Source: a virus. From it: 38,964 nucleotides of DNA. The stretch covers positions 1 through 38,964 of the IMG/VR virus record IMGVR_UViG_3300037502_001564, one strand, 5' to 3'. The stretch's first letter is position 1; the number at the start of each line of letters is the position of its first letter. The notes under the pieces were generated by a model that saw only the letters and a program-made list of their open reading frames with translations, made no database searches and was not told where the DNA came from. Of the stretch, positions 28,928 through 35,405 are shown one piece after another. Made by a program: the position numbers and the translations under genes.

Positions 28928-30159
28928 GCGCGGCCACCTGCGACGGCTTCAAAGGTTTCTCCCGTCGCTTCCAGCGTTGCCTGCTGTCCCGTGAATTCCT
29001 GCCAGCGCTTGACGATCACGTCGCAATATTTCGGGTCGAGTTCCATAAGGCGGGCGTTGCGGCCGTGCTTTTCGCAGGCAATCGCTGTGGTTCCAGATCC
29101 GGCGAAGCTGTCCAGCACAAGGTCGCTGCCCTTGGTGTTGTTAAGCATCTGATACTCAAACAGTTCGACCGGCTTCATCGTCGGATGCTCGCCGTTGCGG
29201 CTGGGCTTGTCGAATTGAAGAATGGTTGTCTGCTTGCGATCCGCTGCCCAAAGATGGGCTGCGCCGTCCTTCCATCCGTAAAGGCAAGGCTCGTGTATCC
29301 AATGGTAATCTTGGCGGCCCATGACGAGGCTCGACTTCTTCCAGATAAGGCACTGGCGAACCGTCCATCCAGCGTCCTTTGCGGCGCCTCTGAAATTATA
29401 GCCCTCCGAGTCTGCGTGCCAGATATAGAACACCGCGCCCGCCTTCATCACGGCATCGGCTGCAACATAAGCATCGCGCAGGAACTGGCGGAATTGATCG
29501 TCTGCCATGCTGTCGTTTTTGATCGTCAGCTTTTCCTTAGTGCCGCCCTCATATGCCACATTGTAGGGCGGGTCTGTCAGCCACATATCCACAAGCGGGC
29601 CGTCGCACAGCCTCTGAAGGTGATCAATGCTCGTGCTATCGCCGCACATCAGCCTATGTCGCCCCAATATCCACACATCGCCCTCGACGGTCACGGGAAC
29701 GGCCGGCACCTCTGGCACCGCGTCCTCGTCGGTCAGACCTTCTGTCGGCTCGGCCAGGAAGTTGGCAATCTCGCCCGTCTCAAAGCCTGTGAGCGACAGA
29801 TCGAAGCCTTGGCTGTCCAGATCCTGCAATTCGACTTTGAGCAGATCGTTGTCCCAGCCTGCGTCCAGCGCAAGGCGGTTGTCCGCGATGACATAGGCGC
29901 GGCGCTGGGCTTCGGTGAGGTGCGATGCCTCGATGACTGGCAGGTCGGCCAGGCCCAGCTTTTGGGCTGCCATGACGCGCCCGTGGCCTGCGATGATGCC
30001 GTTCTCGCCGTCAACGATGATCGGGTTCAGGAACCCGAATTCGCGGATGCTGGCGGCGATCTTGTCAACCTGCTGCGGAGAGTGGGTGCGGCTGTTGCGG
30101 GCGTATGGCACCAGCGATGCCACCGAAACGGTTTTATATGTCGGAAATGGCCTGCTCAT
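28924..30159 (-). CDS. ParB-domain fused to DNA adenine/cytosine-N4 methyltransferase
   Basis: The 411-residue protein joins two parts. Residues 1-110 form a ParB/Srx-type domain with NSRTHSPQQVDKIAASI near 22-38 and GHGRVMAAQKLG at 58-69. Residues 160-411 form an amino-methyltransferase: DPPY at 196-199, HPTMKP at 325-330 and the S-adenosylmethionine motif FAGSGTT at 352-358. The order DPPY before FAGSG marks the beta class, which makes N6-methyladenine or N4-methylcytosine. No restriction partner is visible, so it probably protects the phage genome or marks packaging sites. Lying just upstream of the terminase genes, it is expressed with the packaging genes. Confidence 0.9.
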   Translation of the reverse strand: MSRPFPTYKTVSVASLVPYARNSRTHSPQQVDKIAASIREFGFLNPIIVDGENGIIAGHGRVMAAQKLGLADLPVIEASHLTEAQRRAYVIADNRLALDAGWDNDLLKVELQDLDSQGFDLSLTGFETGEIANFLAEPTEGLTDEDAVPEVPAVPVTVEGDVWILGRHRLMCGDSTSIDHLQRLCDGPLVDMWLTDPPYNVAYEGGTKEKLTIKNDSMADDQFRQFLRDAYVAADAVMKAGAVFYIWHADSEGYNFRGAAKDAGWTVRQCLIWKKSSLVMGRQDYHWIHEPCLYGWKDGAAHLWAADRKQTTILQFDKPSRNGEHPTMKPVELFEYQMLNNTKGSDLVLDSFAGSGTTAIACEKHGRNARLMELDPKYCDVIVKRWQEFTGQQATLEATGETFEAVAGGRA

Positions 30160-30350
30160 CTGTCGCTTCCCGGTGCAGATTGTCTATCGCGCATTATACG
30201 CCTTTGCGGCTCGGATTGAAAGCGCGACGGATCGAGGATGCGCTTTGCTTCCTGGCGCGTGATGCCCAGCTTGCGGGCTGCTTCGCTCACCGATCTATAT
30301 TTGCCGATGGGGCGGGGCTGTGAGCCGTTAGGATGATGCGGGCTGGTCAT
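30156..30350 (-). CDS. Small HTH-containing hypothetical protein, 64 aa
   Basis: The ATG at 30350 gives MTSPHHPNGSQPRPIGKYR, then SVSEAARKLGITRQEAKRIL, a clear short helix-turn-helix near residues 20-40, and a basic Gln/Arg-rich tail. It is coupled to both neighbours by ATGA. It could help regulate the late operon or bind packaging sites, but only the HTH pattern supports that. Confidence 0.6.
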   Translation of the reverse strand: MTSPHHPNGSQPRPIGKYRSVSEAARKLGITRQEAKRILDPSRFQSEPQRRIMRDRQSAPGSDR

Positions 30351-30607
30351 CGCTTCACCGCCAAATATGCAAACTGTCCGACGCCCTCGCGCTTGCAGAA
30401 CAGGAAGCACCGCTTTTCGGTTTCGGCGCGTGCGGCGGCGTGGCGATGAAGCCCACCGCAATGCTGGCCTTGATGGTAGACAATGCGGTCGCCCTTTTCA
30501 GCCGCGCCAAGGGCCACCTCAAAAGCGTCTGGGCGCGTTTCGCCGGTGATGTAGATGGTGGCCGGTTGCCGCACGTCTGGCGGCGTGGTATTTCTGGTGT
30601 CAGTCAT
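30347..30607 (-). CDS. First gene of the late operon, conserved hypothetical, 86 aa
   Basis: The protein starts MTDTRNTTPPDVRQPATIYITG. Its centre, AAEKGDRIVYHQGQHCGGLHRHAAARAE, is rich in His and Gly and resembles phage proteins in which a 'D-x-I-V-Y-H-x-G' strand is followed by a 'C/A-G-x-H-R-x-A' helix. The C-terminus ends FAYLAVKR. A strong ribosome site (GGAGG) lies eight bases upstream. Function unknown; the His cluster might bind a metal. Confidence 0.65.
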   Translation of the reverse strand: MTDTRNTTPPDVRQPATIYITGETRPDAFEVALGAAEKGDRIVYHQGQHCGGLHRHAAARAETEKRCFLFCKREGVGQFAYLAVKR

Positions 30608-30632
30608 TGGCGATCCTCCCTCGCTGATGCTT

Positions 30633-30673
30633 GGGCCGGTTGAGGTTTGCAGACCTCCCGGCCCGTTTCTTTT
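30633..30673 (+). terminator. Hairpin with T-run reading on the + strand
   Basis: GGGCCGG (30633-30639) pairs with CCGGCCC (30658-30664), and inside it GAGGT (30642-30646) pairs with ACCTC (30653-30657) around a six-base loop. On the + strand the stem is followed by GTTTCTTTT, the form of a factor-independent terminator. All flanking genes are on -, so it would either stop antisense transcripts coming from 30 kb or act as a stable 5' leader structure of the late mRNA. Confidence 0.6.
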
Positions 30674-30728
30674 ACATCATCAGCCGCGCTGGGTCAAAGG
30701 ATGGATTATCGGCATTTATTCCCATTTA

Positions 30729-30749
30729 TTCGGACAATGCCTGTCCGAA
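30729..30749. promoter_or_regulatory. Perfect palindrome TTCGGACA / TGTCCGAA
   Basis: Eight-base perfect arms with a five-base spacer (atgcc), overlapping the last base of one CATTTAT motif. The half-site TGTCCGAA recurs at 30965-30972 and a TGTCCG at 30866-30871. It looks like an operator for a dimeric protein, possibly a phage regulator or replication initiator. Confidence 0.5.
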
Positions 30750-30794
30750 GAAATAGCAATCACTAACCTCTTGTTTTCTTAGGAGAATAGTAAA

Positions 30795-30821
30795 GGGGGG
30801 GGGATGGGGGGTATATATATA
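30795..30821 (+). other. G-run block followed by TATATATATA
   Basis: Nine consecutive G, then AT, six G and the alternating TATATATATA. A C-rich tract with several runs of four or five C follows to about 30860. Separated G and C runs could fold as a long hairpin or G-quadruplex when single-stranded, and the TA block would melt easily. Homopolymer of this length is also a typical place for sequencing error. Confidence 0.45.
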
Positions 30822-30919
30822 CACTTCTTCCCCCACCCCCTCCCATTCCCTCTCCACCCTATCCTTGTCCGTTCTGAACTGCCGGAATAAATGGGATAAA
30901 TGGCATAAATCAAAAAGAC

Positions 30920-30948
30920 AAAAAAAATCAGGGGCTTAACCCCTGATT
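30920..30948 (-). terminator. Factor-independent terminator after the primase gene
   Basis: AATCAGGGG (30926-30934) and CCCCTGATT (30940-30948) form a perfect nine-base stem with a five-base loop. On the - strand it is followed by eight T (complement of 30920-30927). It lies 25 bases beyond the stop of the leftward primase gene, so it most likely ends the HTH-primase transcript and separates it from the late operon. Confidence 0.85.
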
Positions 30949-30954
30949 AAGCGT

Positions 30955-30972
30955 TTCGGATAAATGTCCGAA
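30955..30972. promoter_or_regulatory. Second TTCGGA / TCCGAA palindrome
   Basis: Six-base perfect arms (30955-30960 and 30967-30972) with a six-base spacer that contains most of an ATAAATG motif, so iteron and palindrome are nested. It abuts the primase stop codon. Same arm sequence as the palindrome at 30729. Confidence 0.45.
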
Positions 30973-33273
30973 TTATTCCCCCGGCACAAACCAAGCCATG
31001 CGCGGCCTGCCCTTCTGTCCCTCGTTCACATTTCGACAAGCGATGCCTTTGTCTTGCACCAGCGCGTCAAGAACCTCCTGCCGCTTGCGCGGCTCAAGGT
31101 TTGCAAAGGCCCGGACGTTTTCGGAAAGTTCGCTGGCTGTGCAGCCGCGAAGGCCGGCCGCCTCGATCTTGGAATAGACGGCCTTGCACGCGGCCTCAAA
31201 CGGCCCGTCAGCGAGCGACCTGCGAAGCGCGGCCACCGCCCGTCCAGAATAGAAGGTCGCGTAGTCTATGGCCCACTGAAGGCTTGTGGCGCTGATCTGT
31301 TCCTCGCGGCGGGATCTGGCGACGATCAAGGCGATGCGCTGGGCGATTTCCTTTGTGCGGCCAAACATCGCCTCAAGCCCATACCGCTCATGCTCGTCCA
31401 TCTTGCGAAGCAGATCGATGTCGCAGGCGCGCAGGAGGTCGTGGCACTCGGGCGCGAATGAAATGGTGATTGGCGCGGGTGCGATGTCGAAGGTCTCGCC
31501 CGGCCCAAAGTTTCCATCCGATGCGGCGGCGCACTCTTGCGCCCACTCACACAGTTTCTCGCCAGGATCAACGCTGCGGACCATGCGCGAGGGCTGGCGG
31601 CCGATGTAGCTTTCCACAATCACGAAGCGGCCCAAGAAGCCGTCTGTGACGTATCGGCTTGAGAGGTTGTCGTAGAGCGTGCTGGGCGTGGTCATGCTCA
31701 TCAGGGTCAGGCTGGGGCAGCGCACCACCTTATCCAACTCCTTGGCCTGCTTTTCGGTGATGCCCATCTTGGAATAGCCTTGCGGGCGCAGAGTGCTGGT
31801 CTGCCGGCCAAACACCTCCATCAGGATGGTCTGGGCGTCTGTCTTGTGGTGGTTTCCTGCGGCTTGGGCTGTTTGTAGGACGCGGCCAAGCTCGTCGATG
31901 ATGCTCAGATGCGTTGGCTGCGAGACAAGGGCGGAAAAGACGCCGCTGGCGCTGGTGTATCCGCTCGGGCCGATCAGGTGTTCCAGCTTGGCGGCTTCAA
32001 GCAGGCGCTCCAGAACCGTCTTGGCATGTTCCTTTCCAGCGGCCGACTTGCCGACGTTGACGAAGTAAAGGCCGGACATATTAGACTGGTCAGTGACCCA
32101 GCGGCGGCCCATGACGACAGAGCCAAAGGCCAGAGCCGCTTGAACGGCAAACTGCGGCTGCTCCTTTGGGGCTGTGGTGTTGTAATAATGGACGGCCTCT
32201 TGCAGCACGCCGGGAACACCAAGCAGATGCTCAGGGATGTCTGACAGCGGCCCGGATGCTTCTTTTGGCTTGGCCAGGATCTGGGCAGCCACCTTGCGGC
32301 CATGCTCGATCTTTTCCGGCTCGTAATCATGCACCGGGTCAGACGAGACGTTGAGAAAATCAGCCGCGTCTTTGACGGCCTTGGTGATGTCCCCGCCATG
32401 CTCGTAATAGGACCAAAGTTCAAAGGCGTCGAAGGTGTGGGCGCTGTCGAAAGGATCGGATGCGTGGTGGCTGTAGGCTCGGCCGTCATCAAACAAGACC
32501 ACCCCGGCAAGACCGCTCTTGCTGTTGGGAGACAGATAGCGGCCGCGCGCGGTGGGGCGGTATCCGTAGCGCACAAGAAGCTCGTGCATGTCGTGGGCAT
32601 CATTGAAGGCATCAATGACGCTGGTGCGCTCGCTCGGCGCGCGTGGCTTGCGTGGAGGCTGAAACTCTTTGACGGGCGCCCAAGGGCAGATCTGCTGAAG
32701 CTGCGGCCTGAAGCGGTCCCACTCGGTCCAGAGGAGGAGAAGCGGCGCTGGGATCTCAGGCAGGCCGTCAAAGACGCTCGGCCCGGCCCAGGTGTATGGG
32801 CTTCCCGTGTCGGGATGGATCGACGGCGGCAGAACGTCCTGAACAGCGCCAGCGCGCAATTCAAACACGACCTCGGTTTTGCGGGGATCGCCCTGCACCG
32901 GCCAACTGATCTTGTGGGTTTTCAGCCCCTCTGGCGCGCGGAAAAGCACCTTGCCGCGATCAGGACGGCCGACGATCTTTGGCGCTGATGCAATGATTGC
33001 ATCGTAATCAATGCCGAGAGCCTCAAAGATGAGGCGGGTGTGGGCCACATTGTCTACATCAAGGGCGCAGGTGCCTGACGGCCCGTGCAACAGGCCCATG
33101 TTGTGCGATGGGTTGGCGGTGAAATATGCCTCGGCCTTTTCTGGGTCAGAGATGGCGCGCTCCGGCTGCTGCCAGCCAAAGGATGTCGGCCCCTTTGTTC
33201 CGGCAGGCATGGCCACCAAGAACCATCCAATGTCTGACGTGTAGCGGCGCGCAAATGATGCTGCGTCACTCAT
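30973..33273 (-). CDS. Primase-polymerase / DUF3987 helicase
   Basis: The 766-residue protein has an N-terminal bifunctional primase-polymerase (Prim-Pol) domain: residues 1-170 with MPAGTKGPTSFGW, the metal-binding DVD at 72-74, and LPPSIHPDTG near 148-157 with the PS-x-H element. The second half is a DUF3987-type helicase/ATPase with GKSAAGKE at 408-415 as Walker A and LSIIDELG at 456-463 as Walker B. It would prime and unwind DNA during phage replication. The C-terminal 60 residues are a winged-helix-like region. It begins inside the stop of the small HTH gene (ATGAGTGA) and ends beside the iteron region, which supports a role at a nearby origin. Confidence 0.87.
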   Translation of the reverse strand: MSDAASFARRYTSDIGWFLVAMPAGTKGPTSFGWQQPERAISDPEKAEAYFTANPSHNMGLLHGPSGTCALDVDNVAHTRLIFEALGIDYDAIIASAPKIVGRPDRGKVLFRAPEGLKTHKISWPVQGDPRKTEVVFELRAGAVQDVLPPSIHPDTGSPYTWAGPSVFDGLPEIPAPLLLLWTEWDRFRPQLQQICPWAPVKEFQPPRKPRAPSERTSVIDAFNDAHDMHELLVRYGYRPTARGRYLSPNSKSGLAGVVLFDDGRAYSHHASDPFDSAHTFDAFELWSYYEHGGDITKAVKDAADFLNVSSDPVHDYEPEKIEHGRKVAAQILAKPKEASGPLSDIPEHLLGVPGVLQEAVHYYNTTAPKEQPQFAVQAALAFGSVVMGRRWVTDQSNMSGLYFVNVGKSAAGKEHAKTVLERLLEAAKLEHLIGPSGYTSASGVFSALVSQPTHLSIIDELGRVLQTAQAAGNHHKTDAQTILMEVFGRQTSTLRPQGYSKMGITEKQAKELDKVVRCPSLTLMSMTTPSTLYDNLSSRYVTDGFLGRFVIVESYIGRQPSRMVRSVDPGEKLCEWAQECAAASDGNFGPGETFDIAPAPITISFAPECHDLLRACDIDLLRKMDEHERYGLEAMFGRTKEIAQRIALIVARSRREEQISATSLQWAIDYATFYSGRAVAALRRSLADGPFEAACKAVYSKIEAAGLRGCTASELSENVRAFANLEPRKRQEVLDALVQDKGIACRNVNEGQKGRPRMAWFVPGE

Positions 33274-33442
33274 TGCTCTCGCCTTTCAGGTAATCTGACA
33301 GCTTGGTCAGCGTTGCCAGCGTCACGTTTTTCCCACCATCGGCGACGTGTTTGACGGTCGGATAGGAAAGCCCGCATCGCTCGGCCACAACAGTTAGTCG
33401 CCGGTCCTTAAGCATGTCCTGTATCTTGTGCAGTTCTAGCAT
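33266..33442 (-). CDS. Small Cro-like HTH regulator, 58 aa
   Basis: The frame from ATG 33442 reads MLELHKIQDMLKDRRLTVVA, then ERCGLSYPTVKHVADG, a classical helix-turn-helix with TVVAERCG as helix two and SYPTVKHVA as recognition helix, followed by NVTLATLTKLSDYL as closing helix. It is divergent from the recombination operon and overlaps the primase gene, so it probably regulates both sides from the 96-bp gap. It resembles XRE/Cro proteins without a peptidase part. Confidence 0.75.
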   Translation of the reverse strand: MLELHKIQDMLKDRRLTVVAERCGLSYPTVKHVADGGKNVTLATLTKLSDYLKGESNE

Positions 33443-33538
33443 TTTTGGCCTCGTTTTTTGAAATCATAAAAAACATCTTGCACATGCTGAAACATTCTGC
33501 AAGTGTGCCGGTGTTGGAAGTGAAAAAGAGAGGTTCGA
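33443..33538. promoter_or_regulatory. Divergent control region with TGCAAG half-sites
   Basis: CTTGCA (33477-33482) and TGCAAG (33498-33503) form an inverted pair with 15 bases between. A third TGCAAG at 33549-33554, followed by CTTGC after two bases, lies just inside the rightward gene. TATGAT on the - strand (complement of 33464-33469) is a good leftward -10 candidate with a weak upstream -35 (TTCAGC, spacing 17). GAGAGG before 33539 is the ribosome site of the rightward gene. This is the most likely operator for the HTH protein encoded at its left edge. Confidence 0.6.
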
Positions 33539-33916
33539 ATGACCAACGTGCAAGCACTTGCGCGGGACTGGCTTGAAGCCAAGCGCGCAGAAAACGCGGC
33601 CAATGCGGCCCGTATCAAGATCGAGACACAACTGGCCCAAGCGCTGGATGTTCCCGACGAAGGAAGCAAGACCCACAAGATCGACGGCTTCAAGGTTACG
33701 CTCACCCAGCCGGTGACGCGCAAGCTGGATGCTGCCGCTTGGGAAAAGGTGAAGCAGCATGTTTCGCCCGATTTGGCTCCGATCAAAGTGAAGCTGGAGC
33801 CTGACGCCACCGGCTGCAAATGGTTGGCCGAGCATGATGCGAAAACATGGCGCAAGATCGCGCCGGCATTTGAAACCAAGCCGGGCAAGATCGGCGTTAA
33901 AGTGGAGGAGGTGTGA
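33539..33916 (+). CDS. Hypothetical phage protein (DUF7173-like), 125 aa
   Basis: The protein starts with a charged helix (VQALARDWLEAKRAENAANAARIKIETQLAQAL), followed by SKTHKIDGFKVTLTQPVTRKLD near residues 43-64 and a C-terminal strand-rich part (TKPGKIGVKV). This 'helix, then G-x-KVT strand, then R-K-L/M-D' plan matches small proteins encoded just before Sak4-like ATPases, a group I know as DUF7173. It begins the rightward recombination operon. Function unknown, possibly an accessory factor of recombination. Confidence 0.7.
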   Translation: MTNVQALARDWLEAKRAENAANAARIKIETQLAQALDVPDEGSKTHKIDGFKVTLTQPVTRKLDAAAWEKVKQHVSPDLAPIKVKLEPDATGCKWLAEHDAKTWRKIAPAFETKPGKIGVKVEEV

Positions 33917-33917
33917 G

Positions 33918-34673
33918 ATGGCAATTGATCTGAAAAGCCTATCAAAGCCCAAGGGCGATAGGCCGGTTATCATGACGATCTTCGGTGAGGCCGGTTTGGG
34001 CAAGACCACGCTGGCAGCCTTGATGCCGAAGCCGGTCTTCATCCGCACAGAAGATGGCACGATGAGCCTAATTGGCAATGACGATGTGGCGCTCTTTGAT
34101 GTGGCCACTAGCACCAAAGAAGTGCTGGACCAGATCGAGGCGCTGGCCACGCAAGAGCATGGTTACAAGACCGTGGTGCTGGATAGCATCACGCAGCTTG
34201 CCACCATGATTGAGGCCGAGATTGTCGCGGCCGATGCAAAGGCCAAGAGCATCAATCAAGCCGGTGGTGGTTATGGGGCTGGATATGCTGCTGCCGCAGA
34301 AAAGCATCGTCAGGTGCGCGAGTGGATCGGCGCCCTGGCCTATGAGAAGGGCATGAACGTGGTGTTCATCGGCCACGCAGACACCGAGACGCTCGACCTG
34401 CCAGACCTTGATGCCTATGCCCGGTATACGGTGCGGATGCACAAGAAGTCTTTGCCGCATTATACCGACAACGTGGATCTGGTGGGCTTCATACGCCTAA
34501 AAACCTTCACGCGCGGCGATGGCGACAAAAAGCGCGCGATCAGCACCGGCGAGCGGGAAATCATCTGCCACCCGGTGGCATCAAACGTCTCAAAGAACCG
34601 CTTTGGCATCACAGCCGCATTGCCGTTCAGTTTTGAGACTGGCAACCCTTTCGAAAAATTTGCAGCGAAGTGA
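33918..34673 (+). CDS. Sak4-like ATPase (RecA-type single-strand annealing/recombination)
   Basis: The 251-residue protein has Walker A GEAGLGKT at 23-30 and Walker B-like TVVLDS at 85-90, with a FIGHADTE segment near 150-157, the plan of AAA_24/Sak4-type RecA-like phage ATPases. These support homologous recombination together with an SSB-like partner. The next gene encodes that partner (DUF669 type). I chose the ATG at 33918 after TGAG spacing; longer in-frame starts overlap the upstream gene. Confidence 0.82.
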   Translation: MAIDLKSLSKPKGDRPVIMTIFGEAGLGKTTLAALMPKPVFIRTEDGTMSLIGNDDVALFDVATSTKEVLDQIEALATQEHGYKTVVLDSITQLATMIEAEIVAADAKAKSINQAGGGYGAGYAAAAEKHRQVREWIGALAYEKGMNVVFIGHADTETLDLPDLDAYARYTVRMHKKSLPHYTDNVDLVGFIRLKTFTRGDGDKKRAISTGEREIICHPVASNVSKNRFGITAALPFSFETGNPFEKFAAK

Positions 34674-34685
34674 GGAGAAAACACC

Positions 34686-35150
34686 ATGCAATTCAACGGA
34701 TTTGACGCGAACCAAGTTGACCCGAATGTGGTCTATGAACCTCTGCCCGCCGGATGGTATAAGGCGGTCATCACCACCTCCGAAGAAAAGCCGACCAAGG
34801 CGCAGACCGGCAGCTATCTGCAACTGAGCCTTGAGGTGATCGAGGGGCCGATGCAAGGGCGCAAGCTGACCGATCGGCTCAACCTGAACAACCCGAATGC
34901 AACCGCCTCGGAGATTGCCTATCGCACGCTTTCGGCGATCTGCCACGCTGTGGGTGTCATGACGCCTCGGTCATCGCAGGACTTGCATGACAAGCCGCTG
35001 ATGGTGAAGGTCAAGGTTAAGCCCGCAGACGGCCAATACAGCGCCTCTAACGAGGTGGCTGGCTACGAGGCACCCGGCAAGCCCGTGCAGCAAGAAACGG
35101 CACCAGCGGCCTCTTCTGGTGGTGCTACGCCGCCTTGGAAGCGCAAGTAA
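34686..35150 (+). CDS. DUF669-type single-stranded DNA-binding protein
   Basis: The 154-residue product has an OB-like core (residues 15-110: PLPAGWYKAVITTSEEKPTK, SYLQLSLEVIEGP, RKLTDRLNLNNP, KPLMVKVKVKPAD) and an unstructured Pro/Ala/Ser/Gln tail ending PPWKRK. This is the DUF669 pattern found next to Sak4-like ATPases, where it serves as the phage SSB. A strong AGGAG lies before the ATG. Unlike E. coli SSB the tail ends basic, not acidic. Confidence 0.8.
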   Translation: MQFNGFDANQVDPNVVYEPLPAGWYKAVITTSEEKPTKAQTGSYLQLSLEVIEGPMQGRKLTDRLNLNNPNATASEIAYRTLSAICHAVGVMTPRSSQDLHDKPLMVKVKVKPADGQYSASNEVAGYEAPGKPVQQETAPAASSGGATPPWKRK

Positions 35151-35163
35151 CGTCAATCAAGAC

Positions 35164-35185
35164 CTAAGCCCCTGCGGGGGCTTAG
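35164..35185 (+). terminator. Strong hairpin after the SSB gene
   Basis: CTAAGCCCC (35164-35172) pairs perfectly with GGGGCTTAG (35177-35185) around a four-base loop. There is no T-run, so it could act as a partial terminator or an RNA-stability element that lowers expression of the downstream genes relative to the SSB. Confidence 0.5.
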
Positions 35186-35207
35186 TGCTGGATAGATGGA
35201 GGCTGAA

Positions 35208-35405
35208 ATGACTATCGGAGAGTTGAAGCGGATTATTGACACCGTGCATGAATTGCATGGGCCAGACGCAAGGACGGCGTTTGTTTATCAACGCGCGTCT
35301 GGGCGCACTGGAATGGGTGATATTTCTTCATTCCGCGTGAGCCTTGGCGCGCATACCAAATCCATTCACTTCAATGTGGATTATCCGCGCGGGGAGGCCG
35401 AGTGA
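35208..35405 (+). CDS. Small conserved protein, paralogue of the gene at 1042
   Basis: The 65-residue protein begins MTIGELKRIIDTVHELHG and ends in YPRGEAE. It aligns throughout with the 67-residue protein at 1042-1245 (see there). GGAGG sits five bases before the ATG at 35208, which decides the start against an in-frame ATG at 35196. Its stop overlaps the nuclease start (TGATG). Confidence 0.68.
   Translation: MTIGELKRIIDTVHELHGPDARTAFVYQRASGRTGMGDISSFRVSLGAHTKSIHFNVDYPRGEAE

Larger units (their letters stand above)
30713..30966. repeat. Six ATAAAT(G/C) iteron-like motifs
   Basis: On the + strand ATAAATG occurs at 30887, 30896 and 30960 and ATAAATC at 30905. The copies at 30887, 30896 and 30905 stand exactly 9 bp apart. 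On the - strand the same 7-mer appears as CATTTAT at 30713-30719 and 30723-30729, 10 bp apart. In a 250-bp stretch of a GC-rich genome one would expect almost none. Confidence 0.6.
30608..30972. other. Candidate replication-origin and late-control region
   Basis: The longest gene-free stretch in the window (365 bp). From left to right it holds a + terminator, two CATTTAT motifs, a perfect palindrome, a G9-AT-G6 run, TATATATATA, a C-rich segment, three direct ATAAAT repeats, a - terminator and a second palindrome next to the primase stop. It must contain the promoter of the leftward late operon, but no convincing -35/-10 pair is visible. Position next to the primase gene, iterons and an AT-rich block are typical of phage origins. 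Confidence 0.5.

Noticed and set aside
29065-30219. 384-codon + frame opposite the ParB-methyltransferase
   Set aside because: The - gene has complete catalytic motifs; the + frame has none and spans gene boundaries.
30804-30890. 28-codon + frame starting at ATG after the G-run
   Set aside because: Composition reflects the C-rich tract, there is no properly spaced ribosome site and the region is better explained as regulatory DNA.
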